The notes beneath the pieces were generated by a model. That model saw only the letters and a program-made list of their open reading frames with translations. It was not told the origin of the DNA and searched no databases. From the NCBI GenBank assembly GCA_947066815.1, contig CAMSZT010000027.1, positions 1-46,134 on the forward strand: a stretch of DNA of 46,134 bases, written 5' to 3'. Positions 22,927-31,443 of the stretch are shown in pieces (the first letter of the stretch is position 1; each line of letters opens with the position of its first letter). Source of the DNA: an uncultured Lachnotalea sp. (GTDB lineage: Bacteria > Bacillota > Clostridia > Lachnospirales > Lachnospiraceae). A program made the translations under genes and the position numbers.

Positions 22927-23565
22927 ATGAAGACAATGGAAGAACAGCTACAGGGATTCGGCGTGGTCCCCGTGGTGGTGTTAAATGAAGCGGAGGATGC
23001 CCTGCCTCTGGCGAAGGCCCTCACAGACGGGGGGCTTCCCTGCGCGGAGGTGACCTTCCGGACGGAGGCGGCCGAGGAATCCATCCGACGCATGAGCGGG
23101 GCCTATCCGGACATGCTGGTGGGGGCGGGGACCGTCCTGACCACAGAGCAGGCGGACCGGGCGGTGTCGGCCGGAGCAAAGTTTATCGTGAGTCCAGGCT
23201 TTGACCCGGAGGTGGTGGATCACTGCCTGGAGAAAAAGATCCCCGTCTTTCCGGGCTGCGTCACCCCGTCGGAGATCGCCCAGGCGGTGAAGCGGGGCCT
23301 TAAGGTCATAAAATTCTTCCCGGCGGAGCCCTTTGGGGGCGTGGGCACCATCAAATCCCTGGCGGCGCCCTATCCCATGGTGAAGTTCATGCCCACGGGC
23401 GGCGTCAGTGCAAAGAACCTGGAAGGCTATCTGGGCTGTGACAAGATCCTGGCCTGCGGCGGGAGCTGGATGGTGAAGGGGGATCTGATCAAAGGCGGAA
23501 AATTTGACGAGATCCGGGAACTGACCAGAGAAGCCGTGGCCCTGGTGAAGGCGGTCCGGGGCTGA
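22927..23565 (+). CDS. eda: 2-keto-3-deoxy-6-phosphogluconate aldolase
   Basis: Encodes 212 residues, the usual size of class I KDPG/KHG aldolases. AEVTFRT gives the catalytic Glu41, VIKFFPAE gives the Schiff-base Lys129, and KFMPTGGVS forms the phosphate-binding region. It splits 2-keto-3-deoxy-6-phosphogluconate (or the galactonate epimer) into pyruvate and glyceraldehyde 3-phosphate. GAAAGGAG upstream supports the start. It follows element B and precedes the kinase that makes its substrate. Confidence 0.93.
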   Translation: MKTMEEQLQGFGVVPVVVLNEAEDALPLAKALTDGGLPCAEVTFRTEAAEESIRRMSGAYPDMLVGAGTVLTTEQADRAVSAGAKFIVSPGFDPEVVDHCLEKKIPVFPGCVTPSEIAQAVKRGLKVIKFFPAEPFGGVGTIKSLAAPYPMVKFMPTGGVSAKNLEGYLGCDKILACGGSWMVKGDLIKGGKFDEIRELTREAVALVKAVRG

Positions 23566-23639
23566 TAGCAGGATTCGGGTGTCAAACGCCGCCGGCCGCA
23601 TTGCTTGTCGGCATTGATAAAACGAAAGGAGACAGACAG

Positions 23640-24737
23640 ATGGATTTGAATTTAAGACCGAAGGAAACATGCCGGTTTGACGCGGTATCCCTGGGGGAGG
23701 TCATGCTCCGCCTGGATCCGGGCGAGGGCAGGATCCGCACCGCCCGCTCTTTCCGGGCGTGGGAAGGAGGCGGGGAATACAATGTGGTGCGGGGCCTCCG
23801 GCGCTGCTTTGGGCTTAAGACGGCAGTGATCACGGCCTTTGCGGACAACGAGGTCGGCATGCTTATGGAGGATCTCATATTACAGGGCGGCGTGGACACC
23901 TCCCTGATCAAATGGATGAAGACGGACGGGATCGGCCGGATCTGCCGCAACGGCCTGAACTTCACAGAGCGGGGCTTCGGCATCCGGGGCGCCGTGGGCT
24001 GCTCCGACCGTGCGAACACGGCCATCTCCAAGGCGGCGCCGGAGGATTTTGACTTCGAGTATATCTTCGGGGAGCTTGGGGTGCGCTGGCTCCACACGGG
24101 CGGTATCTACGCGGCCCTCTCGGAACAGTCCTGCGAGACGGTCCTGGCGGCCATCAAGACGGCGAAAAAGTACGGGACCGTGGTCTCCTACGACCTCAAC
24201 TACCGTCCTTCCATGTGGAGCGCCATCGGCGGTCAGGCGAAGGCACAGGAGGTCAACCGGGAGGTTGCGGGATATGTGGACGTGATGATCGGAAATGAGG
24301 AGGACTTTACGGCATGCCTGGGATTCGAGATCGAGGGGAACGATGCGGATCTGAAGGAGCTGAATCTGGACGGCTACAGGAAGATGATCGGAGAGGCGGC
24401 GAAGGCCTACCCCAACTTCAAGGCGGTGGCTACGACCCTTCGGACCGTGAAGACGGCCACGGTCAACGACTGGAGCGCCATCTGTTTTGCCGACGGAAAC
24501 GTCTACAAGGCAAAAGACTACAAGGGTCTGGAGATCATGGACCGGGTCGGCGGCGGAGATTCCTTCGCGTCGGGTCTGATCTACGGCCTGATGACCACCG
24601 GGGACGCCGAGACGGCGGTCAATTACGGGGCGGCCCACGGGGCCCTCGCCATGACCACGCCGGGAGACACCACCATGGCCAGCAAAAAAGAGGTGGAAGC
24701 CCTCATGGGCGGCGCCGGCGCAAGGGTGCAGAGATAG
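23640..24737 (+). CDS. kdgK: 2-keto-3-deoxygluconate kinase, PfkB family
   Basis: Encodes 365 residues. N-terminal SLGEVMLRLDPGEGRI and GGGEYNVVRGLRR, a middle SYDLNYRPSMW, and the C-terminal DRVGGGDSFASGL with the catalytic Asp define a ribokinase/PfkB sugar kinase of the KDG kinase type. It would phosphorylate 2-keto-3-deoxygluconate with ATP to give the aldolase substrate. The frame opens at 23601, but the ATG at 23640 has AAAGGAGA eight bases upstream and starts the family-like sequence. It is the last gene of the operon; a hairpin follows at once. Confidence 0.9.
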   Translation: MDLNLRPKETCRFDAVSLGEVMLRLDPGEGRIRTARSFRAWEGGGEYNVVRGLRRCFGLKTAVITAFADNEVGMLMEDLILQGGVDTSLIKWMKTDGIGRICRNGLNFTERGFGIRGAVGCSDRANTAISKAAPEDFDFEYIFGELGVRWLHTGGIYAALSEQSCETVLAAIKTAKKYGTVVSYDLNYRPSMWSAIGGQAKAQEVNREVAGYVDVMIGNEEDFTACLGFEIEGNDADLKELNLDGYRKMIGEAAKAYPNFKAVATTLRTVKTATVNDWSAICFADGNVYKAKDYKGLEIMDRVGGGDSFASGLIYGLMTTGDAETAVNYGAAHGALAMTTPGDTTMASKKEVEALMGGAGARVQR

Positions 24738-24751
24738 TGAGGGATGTCAGA

Positions 24752-24778
24752 GACAGGGCTGCCGGTGGCAGCCCTGTC
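24752..24778 (+). terminator. Hairpin ending the sugar-acid operon
   Basis: GACAGGGCTGCC (24752-24763) and GGCAGCCCTGTC (24767-24778) form a perfect 12-bp stem with a 3-base loop, 14 bases after the kinase stop. The following sequence (AAAATTTCTT) is only a weak T-run, so termination may be partial. Confidence 0.65.
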
Positions 24779-24786
24779 AAAATTTC

Positions 24787-24815
24787 TTGCCAAAACAGGG
24801 AAGGTCTGTTATACT
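24787..24815 (+). promoter_or_regulatory. Promoter of the corrinoid uptake operon
   Basis: TTGCCA (24787-24792) and TATACT (24810-24815) with a 17-base spacer, directly upstream of the cobalamin riboswitch. Confidence 0.65.
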
Positions 24816-24850
24816 TATAGGCGAATCAGGAAAAGGGATTTTCAGTGCCG

Positions 24851-25045
24851 TGCAGATGGGGATTCATCTGCAGGTTAAAAGGGAATCAGGTGAAAAACCT
24901 GAGCGATCCGGTCACTGTAAGCAGGGAGTGAGACTATAGGAGAGCCATTGCGTCTGCGGGCGTGAGAAGGCATAGTCGGGCGATGATCTGCGAGCCAGGA
25001 AACCTGCTGAAAAGGTTGGTGGACAGCTTCCGAAGAAAGCATATC
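24851..25045 (+). promoter_or_regulatory. Cobalamin riboswitch (aptamer)
   Basis: Conserved blocks appear in order: AAAAGGGAATCAGGTGAAAA, CCTGAGC, GGTCACTGTAAGCAGG, and the B12 box GAGCCAGGAAACCTGC. P1 can form between GCAGGTT (24870-24876) and AACCTGC (25001-25007). An extra 5' hairpin, TGCAGATG/CATCTGCA, lies at 24851-24872. With a terminator at 25099-25139 before the first gene, corrinoid binding would favour termination and switch the operon off. The 550-base interval 24738-25287 holds only regulatory RNA. Confidence 0.92.
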
Positions 25046-25098
25046 CCCTTTGACGCGGCCTGCCGTCCGGCAGAGACAAAAGTGTATGGGAGACGTTC

Positions 25099-25139
25099 GC
25101 TTTCTTTTAAGTAAGAAGGCGGGCTTTTTTCTTTTTTTG
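25099..25139 (+). terminator. Riboswitch expression-platform terminator
   Basis: GCTTTCTT (25099-25106) pairs with AAGAAGGC (25113-25120) and is followed by GGGC and two long T-runs to 25138. Placed between the B12 box and the first gene, it is the likely switchable terminator. Confidence 0.75.
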
Positions 25140-25287
25140 CACATGGGCATCCAAGGGAAGAGTGCCGGCAGGACCGATGCGGGCGGGGGAGACGATCCCT
25201 CTTTATGTCCGCTCGGAGAAGGGGAAACACCGACAGGAAGGGCCTCCTCCCGGTGGCCGCAGCGCAGAACAGATGGGAGTGAAGGAA

Positions 25288-28200
25288 ATGAAACAGAGAG
25301 GGAACAGGACCCTGGCGCTTTTTCTGGCGTTTGCAGTGACGGCATCTTTCCTGTCCGGCATTCCGGCGGCCGCGGCAGACGCTGTGGGAGAGCCGGCGGC
25401 CGCGGCGGAAGCGGACGGGAGAGCCGGCGGACAGACAGGGGCGGAATCGGGAGCGGCAGATGAAAAAAGTGCGGATGCCGTGAAAAAGGCGGAGACGGGC
25501 CCCGTGGAAGAGGAAGCGGCGGGAGCGGATCCCGGGGCGAAAAAGCCGGAGGCGGAAGAAGCCCGGGAAGAGACAGGAGTCCCGAGAGAGACAGAAGCCC
25601 GGGAAGAGACAGGAGTCCCGAGAGAGACAGGAGCCGGGGAAGAGGCGGGAGTCCCGAAAGAGACAGGAGCCGGGGAAGAGACGGAAGCTCCAGGAGAGAC
25701 GGAGGCCGCCGAAGAGCCGGAGGAAACAGAGGGGACAGAACCCCCGAGAGAGACAGAGATAGAAGAGACAGTGGAGACAGAAGAGACGGCGGAAACAAAA
25801 GCAGAGACAAATGCAGAGACGGAAGCCGAAAAGACAGAGCAGGGAACAAAAGTAGGACCGGAAACAGCGCCGGAATTGTCGGAACTGACGGCCGCGGATG
25901 CTTCCTTTGCGGAGACGGCCGCGGAACCGGAGCGGCTTTTGGCCGCGCAGCTTCCGGCGGAGCGGGCCGCCGCGGGAGTCCGGCTTCTGAAGGCGGACCG
26001 GACGGAGTTTGCCATGTTTGTGGTGAGCAGTTCCACAGCCGAGATCAAAGACGGGGAGATCGCGGTCACGATCTCCACAGAAAATACAGGCTACGACGCG
26101 CTCTACCTGGGAAACCGGGCCGACGAACCGAAAACTCCGCTTGTCCAGGGGACGGAGAAGGACGGCGGAGGCTGGGATTTTGCCTTTACGGTGCCTCTGG
26201 AAAAGAACGGCCAGGATATCCCGGTCTGCATAAGGAGCAGGAAGAGCGGCAGCTGGTATGCGAAGGCGGATCTGATCCTGACTATTCCCGAGCTGGAAAC
26301 GGAGCCGGAGCCGGAACCGGGACCTGCGCCGGAGCCGGAGCCAAAACCGGAGCCTGCTCCTGACCCGGAACCTGTGCCGGAGCAGCCGGTCCCGGGCCAG
26401 GCTTCGGAGAATACCTACGATGTGGTCGAGGTGGAATCGGATGCCGCGATGTTTAAGGTGACGGACTGTGTGCTGACCGAAGAAAACGGAAAAACGAAAG
26501 CAGTGATCACCCTCAGTGGGACGGGCTACGATTACCTTTACCTGGGCTCTGCCGCGGATGCGGCCGGGGCGTCCGCTACAGAGTGGATCCCCTTTGCGGA
26601 GAATGGGGCGGGGGCCTATACCTACACGCTTCCGGCCGTGGAGCTTGACAGGCCGGTCGCGGTGGCGGCCCATTCCAAAAAGAAAGATCAGTGGTACGAC
26701 AGGACCCTGACCTTCCGGTCGGAGACCCGGAAGCGGATCGCGAAGGAGGGGGATTACGGGACCGAGGTGGAATCAAGCGTCTCCATGTTCCGGGTGGTGA
26801 ACTGTGTCCTGACGGCGAAGGACGGCGCCATGGATGCGGTGATCACCTTAAGCGGGATGGGCTATGACTATCTGTTTATGGGGACGGCCCAGGAGGCCGC
26901 GTCGGCGGACTCCTCGGAGTGGATCCCTTCCGCGGAAAACGGGGAGGGGGCTTATACCTATGAGATCCCGGTGTCTGCCCTGGACGCGCCCATTGCGGTG
27001 GCGGCCCACTCCAAAAAGAACGACAGATGGTATGACAGAAGCCTCACCTTTCGGTCCGGGGGAATGAGACGGACGGTAAAGGACGGAACTTATCAGGTGC
27101 CGGTGCAGTCAGACTCCTCCATGTTCCGGGTGACGGGCTGCGTCCTGACGGCAGAGGGCGGGAGGATGATTGCGGTGCTCACCCTTGGCGGGACCGGCTA
27201 TGACCGGCTGTACCTGGGGACAGCAAAACAGGCCGCCGCGGATCCCTCCGGGTGGATCTCTTTTGCGGAGGGGGAGGGCGGTGCCTGCACTTACACCGTT
27301 TCGGTGCCTGCTCTGGATACGCCCGTCCAGGTGGCGGCCCATTCCAAAAAGAAGGATCAGTGGTATGACAGGACCCTGGTCTTTCAGACGAAGGGGATGG
27401 AGAGGCTTTCGGACGGGAACGGGAAGCCGGAAACTCCGGGGGGACAGGAGAAACCGGGGGGTAACGGCAGCCAGGAGAAGCCGCCTGTCACGGACAATAC
27501 GGCGGACACAGAATCCTCCTATGAGTCGGATGTGAACGGCTCCACAAGCCGGGTGGACAGCTCGGTAGATCTTCCGGACGGCGTTTATAAGCCGGATAAA
27601 TTTTCCTGGTCCGGCGGAACGGGGAGAGTCAGCATTTCCTGTCCGAAGATCACCGTGACCGGGGGAAAAGCCTATGCGACCCTGGTGTTTGGCAGCGATT
27701 CCTATACTTATATCAAGGCCAACGGCAATCGGTACAGCGGCTCCACAGGAGGGGGGACCTCCACCTTTGTGATCCCGGTAGAACTGAACAAGAATAATAC
27801 GGTCATCGGCATGACGACAAAAATGTCAGCCTCCCATGAGATCGTATATTCCATTTATATTTATCTGGCGGCGGCAGAAAAAGGCGGGGAGCCGGGAGAT
27901 GCGGACGGGCTTTCCGGGGAGACGCTGGATGAGGAGGCGCCGAAGATCATCGGACTCACTTACGAGTCGGAGACAAAGGTGGAATATGCCGAACAGTTTA
28001 AGATTTATCATTACAGCGGCGGGATCACGCTGTTGGAGATCGGCCTGAGGAGGGGAGAGAAGGACAAGGATGCGAGCGGGCTCTTCGATACGCCGGACGG
28101 AGAGGCGCCGGAGGTGATAAAAGCCTCCGAGGAGGCCGAAGGGGAGCGCGAAGACGAGGGAGAGAGCGGTCCCGAAGAAGCAGAAGCTTTGGAGGAGGAC

Positions 28201-29025
28201 GGCGGGGCGGTCGTCACGGACGCGGAACTCACGGCAAAGCTTTATCAGGAAAAGGTCATAAAATATCTGCTGGTCCCGGGGGACGCAGAACTCCCGGTGG
28301 GCCTGGAGAAGGAAGCCGTCGTCATCCGTCTTCCCGCCGACAGGACCTATGTGGCTTCCTCCGAGGCCCTGGGAAAGCTGGAGCAGCTCGGGGCCCTGGA
28401 CACCGTGACGGCCGTCGGTTTTGAAAAAGAGGAGTGTCCGGTGGAGAGCCTGGCAGAAGCCATGGAAGTGCAGACGGGAGAACAAGAACCCCAGGTGGCT
28501 TTCGGCGGTCTTTTCTCCGAGCCGGATCTTAAGACTCTTCTGAGCCGGAAATGCAGCCTGGCCCTGCTTCCAGGAGAGCTTCTCCCGAGGGCAGAGGAGG
28601 CAGGGGAAAAGACGGGGGACAGGGATGAAAACGCCTCCCCGGACAGAGAAGAGACAGGCGGTACGGAAAGCGGAGAGGAAGCGGGGGACGCGGCCTTAAG
28701 CCCCGAGGAGCAGAGAGAACGGTTCGGAAAGCTGACGGAACAGTTCTCCATGCTCTCGATCCCGGTGCTCCTGGACGGCTCTGCCGACGAGGAGACGGAG
28801 CTCGCCTCCTATGAGTGGATCAAGATCTACGGCGCTTTGTTTGACCGCGAGAAAGAGGCGGAGGAGCTTTTCCGGGCAGCGGTGGAAGCGGCCGGGAAGG
28901 CAGGAGAAGAAAAGGCAGGGACAGAGAACAAAGCAGAAACAAAGAACAAAACAGAAACAAAGAACAAAACAGAAACAGAGGGTAAAACAGGGACGGAAGA
29001 AGAGAAGGAGGAGACGGCAGGATGA
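25288..29025 (+). CDS. Large secreted repeat protein of the corrinoid uptake operon
   Basis: Encodes 1245 residues from ATG 25288 (GGGAG eight bases upstream; the frame opens at 25162 without support). A signal peptide (residues 1-~32) precedes a Glu/Thr/Pro-rich spacer of repeated RETGVPRETEA-type units. Four related ~100-residue domains lie at about 232-335, 375-481, 490-591 and 600-701, each with an MFxV start, GYDxLYLG, and AAHSKKKDQWYD ending. They look Ig-like and remind me of NEAT/Shp haem-binding domains. A fifth domain (758-861, FSWSGGTGRVSISCPK) differs. Residues ~885-1198 resemble one lobe of the neighbouring binding protein. The tail is Lys/Thr/Glu-rich, with no LPXTG. Cobalamin-switch control suggests corrinoid capture at the surface. 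Confidence 0.75.
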   Translation: MKQRGNRTLALFLAFAVTASFLSGIPAAAADAVGEPAAAAEADGRAGGQTGAESGAADEKSADAVKKAETGPVEEEAAGADPGAKKPEAEEAREETGVPRETEAREETGVPRETGAGEEAGVPKETGAGEETEAPGETEAAEEPEETEGTEPPRETEIEETVETEETAETKAETNAETEAEKTEQGTKVGPETAPELSELTAADASFAETAAEPERLLAAQLPAERAAAGVRLLKADRTEFAMFVVSSSTAEIKDGEIAVTISTENTGYDALYLGNRADEPKTPLVQGTEKDGGGWDFAFTVPLEKNGQDIPVCIRSRKSGSWYAKADLILTIPELETEPEPEPGPAPEPEPKPEPAPDPEPVPEQPVPGQASENTYDVVEVESDAAMFKVTDCVLTEENGKTKAVITLSGTGYDYLYLGSAADAAGASATEWIPFAENGAGAYTYTLPAVELDRPVAVAAHSKKKDQWYDRTLTFRSETRKRIAKEGDYGTEVESSVSMFRVVNCVLTAKDGAMDAVITLSGMGYDYLFMGTAQEAASADSSEWIPSAENGEGAYTYEIPVSALDAPIAVAAHSKKNDRWYDRSLTFRSGGMRRTVKDGTYQVPVQSDSSMFRVTGCVLTAEGGRMIAVLTLGGTGYDRLYLGTAKQAAADPSGWISFAEGEGGACTYTVSVPALDTPVQVAAHSKKKDQWYDRTLVFQTKGMERLSDGNGKPETPGGQEKPGGNGSQEKPPVTDNTADTESSYESDVNGSTSRVDSSVDLPDGVYKPDKFSWSGGTGRVSISCPKITVTGGKAYATLVFGSDSYTYIKANGNRYSGSTGGGTSTFVIPVELNKNNTVIGMTTKMSASHEIVYSIYIYLAAAEKGGEPGDADGLSGETLDEEAPKIIGLTYESETKVEYAEQFKIYHYSGGITLLEIGLRRGEKDKDASGLFDTPDGEAPEVIKASEEAEGEREDEGESGPEEAEALEEDGGAVVTDAELTAKLYQEKVIKYLLVPGDAELPVGLEKEAVVIRLPADRTYVASSEALGKLEQLGALDTVTAVGFEKEECPVESLAEAMEVQTGEQEPQVAFGGLFSEPDLKTLLSRKCSLALLPGELLPRAEEAGEKTGDRDENASPDREETGGTESGEEAGDAALSPEEQRERFGKLTEQFSMLSIPVLLDGSADEETELASYEWIKIYGALFDREKEAEELFRAAVEAAGKAGEEKAGTENKAETKNKTETKNKTETEGKTGTEEEKEETAG

Positions 29026-30344
29026 GAAAAGGACGGATTGCCTGCAGCAGACGGTGTTTTGCCCTTCTGCTGGTGACGCTCCTGCTCGTCTCCGGCTGCG
29101 GCCAGGCCGGGGGCGGCCCGGCTGCGGACGCCGGGGCACAGGCCGGAAACGAGCAGGCGGAAGCGCCCGGAGAAGGTACGGAGGCGGTTTCGGGCGGGAC
29201 GGCGGATGCAGCTTCCGGCACGGCCGCGGAGAAGACCGGGGCCGGGGAGGCCCCCGAAACGCTGCCGGACGGATGGGAGGCGGCGCCGGAGGACGCCCCG
29301 GAGCTTCCCGGGCTTGCCTGTGAAGCGAGGCTGAGCCTCACCTATGCGCAGGCCTTTGACGTGTACCGCTACACGGACGGCTATTCCCTGGTCGACGTTC
29401 ACGACAGCGCCAGGTACCTGGTGGTGCCGGAGGGGAAGGCAGCGCCGGAGGGGCTTTCGGAGGAGATCGTGATCCTGCAGCAGCCCTTTGAGCGCATTTA
29501 CCTGGCGGCCACCTCGGCCATGTCCCTGTTTGACGCGCTTGGAAGTCTGGACAGGATCCGCATGACGGGCACCAGGGAGTCGGGCTGGTATATTGACAAC
29601 GCGGTGAAGGCCATGGAGAGCGGCGACATGATCTTTGCCGGAAAGTACAGTGAGCCGGATTATGAGCTTCTGATCGATGAGGGCTGCGACCTGGCGATCG
29701 AATCTACCATGATCTTCCATACGCCGAAGGTGAAGGAGATGATCGAGGAGCTGGGGATCCCGGTGTTCATCGACCGGTCCACTTATGAGAAGCATCCCCT
29801 GGGACGGACGGAGTGGATCAAGGCTTACGGCGCCCTGGCGGGGAAGGAGGCGGAGGCCAAAGCCTTTTTTGAGGAGCAGGCTAAGATCATAAGCGAGCTT
29901 GAAGATTTCCCGAACACGGGAAAAACGGTGGTCTACTTCTATATGAATACCAACGGCGCTGCCGTGGTGCGCCGGGCGGATGATTACATTCCCGGCATGA
30001 TCGAGCTGGCCGGAGGAAAATACGCCTTCCCGGATCTTCTGGGGGAGGAGTACAAAAGCGCCTCTGTGTCCCTCAGCATGGAGGAGTTTTATGCCACGGC
30101 CGTCGACGCGGACTATCTGGTCTACAACGCGGCCATCGACGCCCCTGTCGGAAGCCTTGACGAGCTTCTGGCGAAGAGTGAGCTGTTTGCGGATTTTAAG
30201 GCGGTGAAGGAGGGAAATGTCTGGACCACGGGCAAGTCCCTCTACCAGGCGACGGATATCGTCGGGGAGATGATCCGGGATCTGAATCTGATGCTGACAG
30301 ACGGGAACGAAGAGGATATGACCTTTTTGACCAGGGTGGAATGA
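29022..30344 (+). CDS. btuF: Corrinoid ABC transporter substrate-binding lipoprotein
   Basis: Encodes 440 residues. The signal peptide ends in the lipobox LVSGC (Cys26), so it is anchored in the membrane's outer face. An Ala/Gly/Glu-rich linker (~27-95) precedes a two-lobe binding domain of the BtuF/FhuD type: VILQQPFERIYLAATSAM, AGKYSEPDYELLIDEGCDLAIE, PVFIDRSTYEKHPLGRTEW, then NAAIDAPVGSLDELL. It starts inside the stop of the preceding gene (ATGA), so the two are translationally coupled. Iron-complex binders share this fold; the cobalamin riboswitch favours a corrinoid. Confidence 0.85.
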   Translation: MRKGRIACSRRCFALLLVTLLLVSGCGQAGGGPAADAGAQAGNEQAEAPGEGTEAVSGGTADAASGTAAEKTGAGEAPETLPDGWEAAPEDAPELPGLACEARLSLTYAQAFDVYRYTDGYSLVDVHDSARYLVVPEGKAAPEGLSEEIVILQQPFERIYLAATSAMSLFDALGSLDRIRMTGTRESGWYIDNAVKAMESGDMIFAGKYSEPDYELLIDEGCDLAIESTMIFHTPKVKEMIEELGIPVFIDRSTYEKHPLGRTEWIKAYGALAGKEAEAKAFFEEQAKIISELEDFPNTGKTVVYFYMNTNGAAVVRRADDYIPGMIELAGGKYAFPDLLGEEYKSASVSLSMEEFYATAVDADYLVYNAAIDAPVGSLDELLAKSELFADFKAVKEGNVWTTGKSLYQATDIVGEMIRDLNLMLTDGNEEDMTFLTRVE

Positions 30345-30360
30345 TACGGAAGGATGGGAC

Positions 30361-31440
30361 ATGGGAGGAAACGGAGGAACTTCGGAGGACAGAAAGGAAA
30401 AAGGCAGGAATGCCCTTGGCAGGGAGGATCTCAGGCGGCGTTCCCGGTATACGCTGGTGTTTGCCGTACTGCTCGCGGCCTTTTTTGCGATCACGGTTTT
30501 GAACATCAACACGGGAAATGTCCATATTTCCGTGCCGGATATCCTGCGGATCCTGTTTGGAGGTTCCGGGGAGGCCACGGAGGTGAACATCATCTGGAAG
30601 ATCCGCCTTCCCAGGATCCTGATGGCGGCGATCCTGGGAGGGGCCCTGTCCCTGTCGGGATTCCTTTTACAGACCTTTTTTGAGAACCCCATCGCCGGGC
30701 CTTTCGTGCTGGGGATCTCCTCGGGGGCGAAGATGGTCGTGGCCCTGACCATGATCTATTTTATGGGAAGGTTCCATGCGGTTTCCTCCTACACGCTGAT
30801 CGCGGCGGCCTTTATCGGCTCTCTGGTGTCCATTGGGTTCATCCTGCTGTTTTCCAGGCGGATCCGCCATATGGCGACCCTTCTGGTGGCGGGGATCATG
30901 ATCGGCTACATCTGTTCCGCCGTCACGGATTTCGTGGTGACCTTTGCGGAGGATTCGGACATCGTGAACCTTCACGGCTGGTCTCTGGGCAGCTTTTCCG
31001 GCATGAGCTGGAGCAACGTGGCCGTCTCGGCCGCGGTCGTCGGCGTGACCTTCCTGTTCACCTTCCTGCTGTCCAAGCCCATAGGGGCTTATCAGCTGGG
31101 GGAGGCCTACGCCCAGAGCATGGGGGTCAACATCAGGGCTTTCCGGGTCACGCTGATCCTGCTCTCCAGCATCCTCTCGGCCTGCGTGACGGCCTTTGCG
31201 GGTCCGATCTCCTTTGTGGGCATTGCGGTCCCCTTCCTGGTGAAGCGGTGCTTAAACACCGCAAAGCCGCTGGTGGTGATCCCGGGGACCTTTCTCGGCG
31301 GCGCCGTGTTCTGTATGCTCTGCGATCTGATCGCCCGGATGGCGTTTGCCCCCACGGAGCTTAACATCAGCACGGTCACGTCGATCTTCGGGGCTCCCGT
31401 GGTGATCTTTATGATGCTGCGCCGGCAGAAAGGGAGGTAG
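30361..31440 (+). CDS. btuC: Corrinoid ABC transporter permease, FecCD/BtuC family
   Basis: Encodes 359 residues with about ten membrane segments. Family landmarks include RLPRILMAAILGGALSLSG, FENPIAGPFVLGISSGA, GWSLGSFSGMSW, and near the end GPISFVGIAVPFLVKR. GGAAGG upstream supports the start. The homodimer forms the channel for the substrate delivered by the upstream lipoprotein and is driven by the ATPase encoded three bases downstream. The first ~25 residues are charged and hydrophilic. Confidence 0.92.
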   Translation: MGGNGGTSEDRKEKGRNALGREDLRRRSRYTLVFAVLLAAFFAITVLNINTGNVHISVPDILRILFGGSGEATEVNIIWKIRLPRILMAAILGGALSLSGFLLQTFFENPIAGPFVLGISSGAKMVVALTMIYFMGRFHAVSSYTLIAAAFIGSLVSIGFILLFSRRIRHMATLLVAGIMIGYICSAVTDFVVTFAEDSDIVNLHGWSLGSFSGMSWSNVAVSAAVVGVTFLFTFLLSKPIGAYQLGEAYAQSMGVNIRAFRVTLILLSSILSACVTAFAGPISFVGIAVPFLVKRCLNTAKPLVVIPGTFLGGAVFCMLCDLIARMAFAPTELNISTVTSIFGAPVVIFMMLRRQKGR

Positions 31441-31443
31441 GCC

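Noticed and set aside
25555-25690. Repeated GAAGAGACAGGAGTCCCGAG units considered as a CRISPR-like array
   Set aside because: They are in-frame coding repeats of a Glu/Thr-rich protein segment without spacers of constant length.
24934-26673. 579-codon minus-strand Arg/Phe/Leu-rich frame over the riboswitch and surface protein
   Set aside because: Mirror of the Glu-rich repeat coding region; overlaps the riboswitch and has no start site.
28827-30752. 641-codon minus-strand frame
   Set aside because: Antisense to the well-supported lipoprotein and permease genes.
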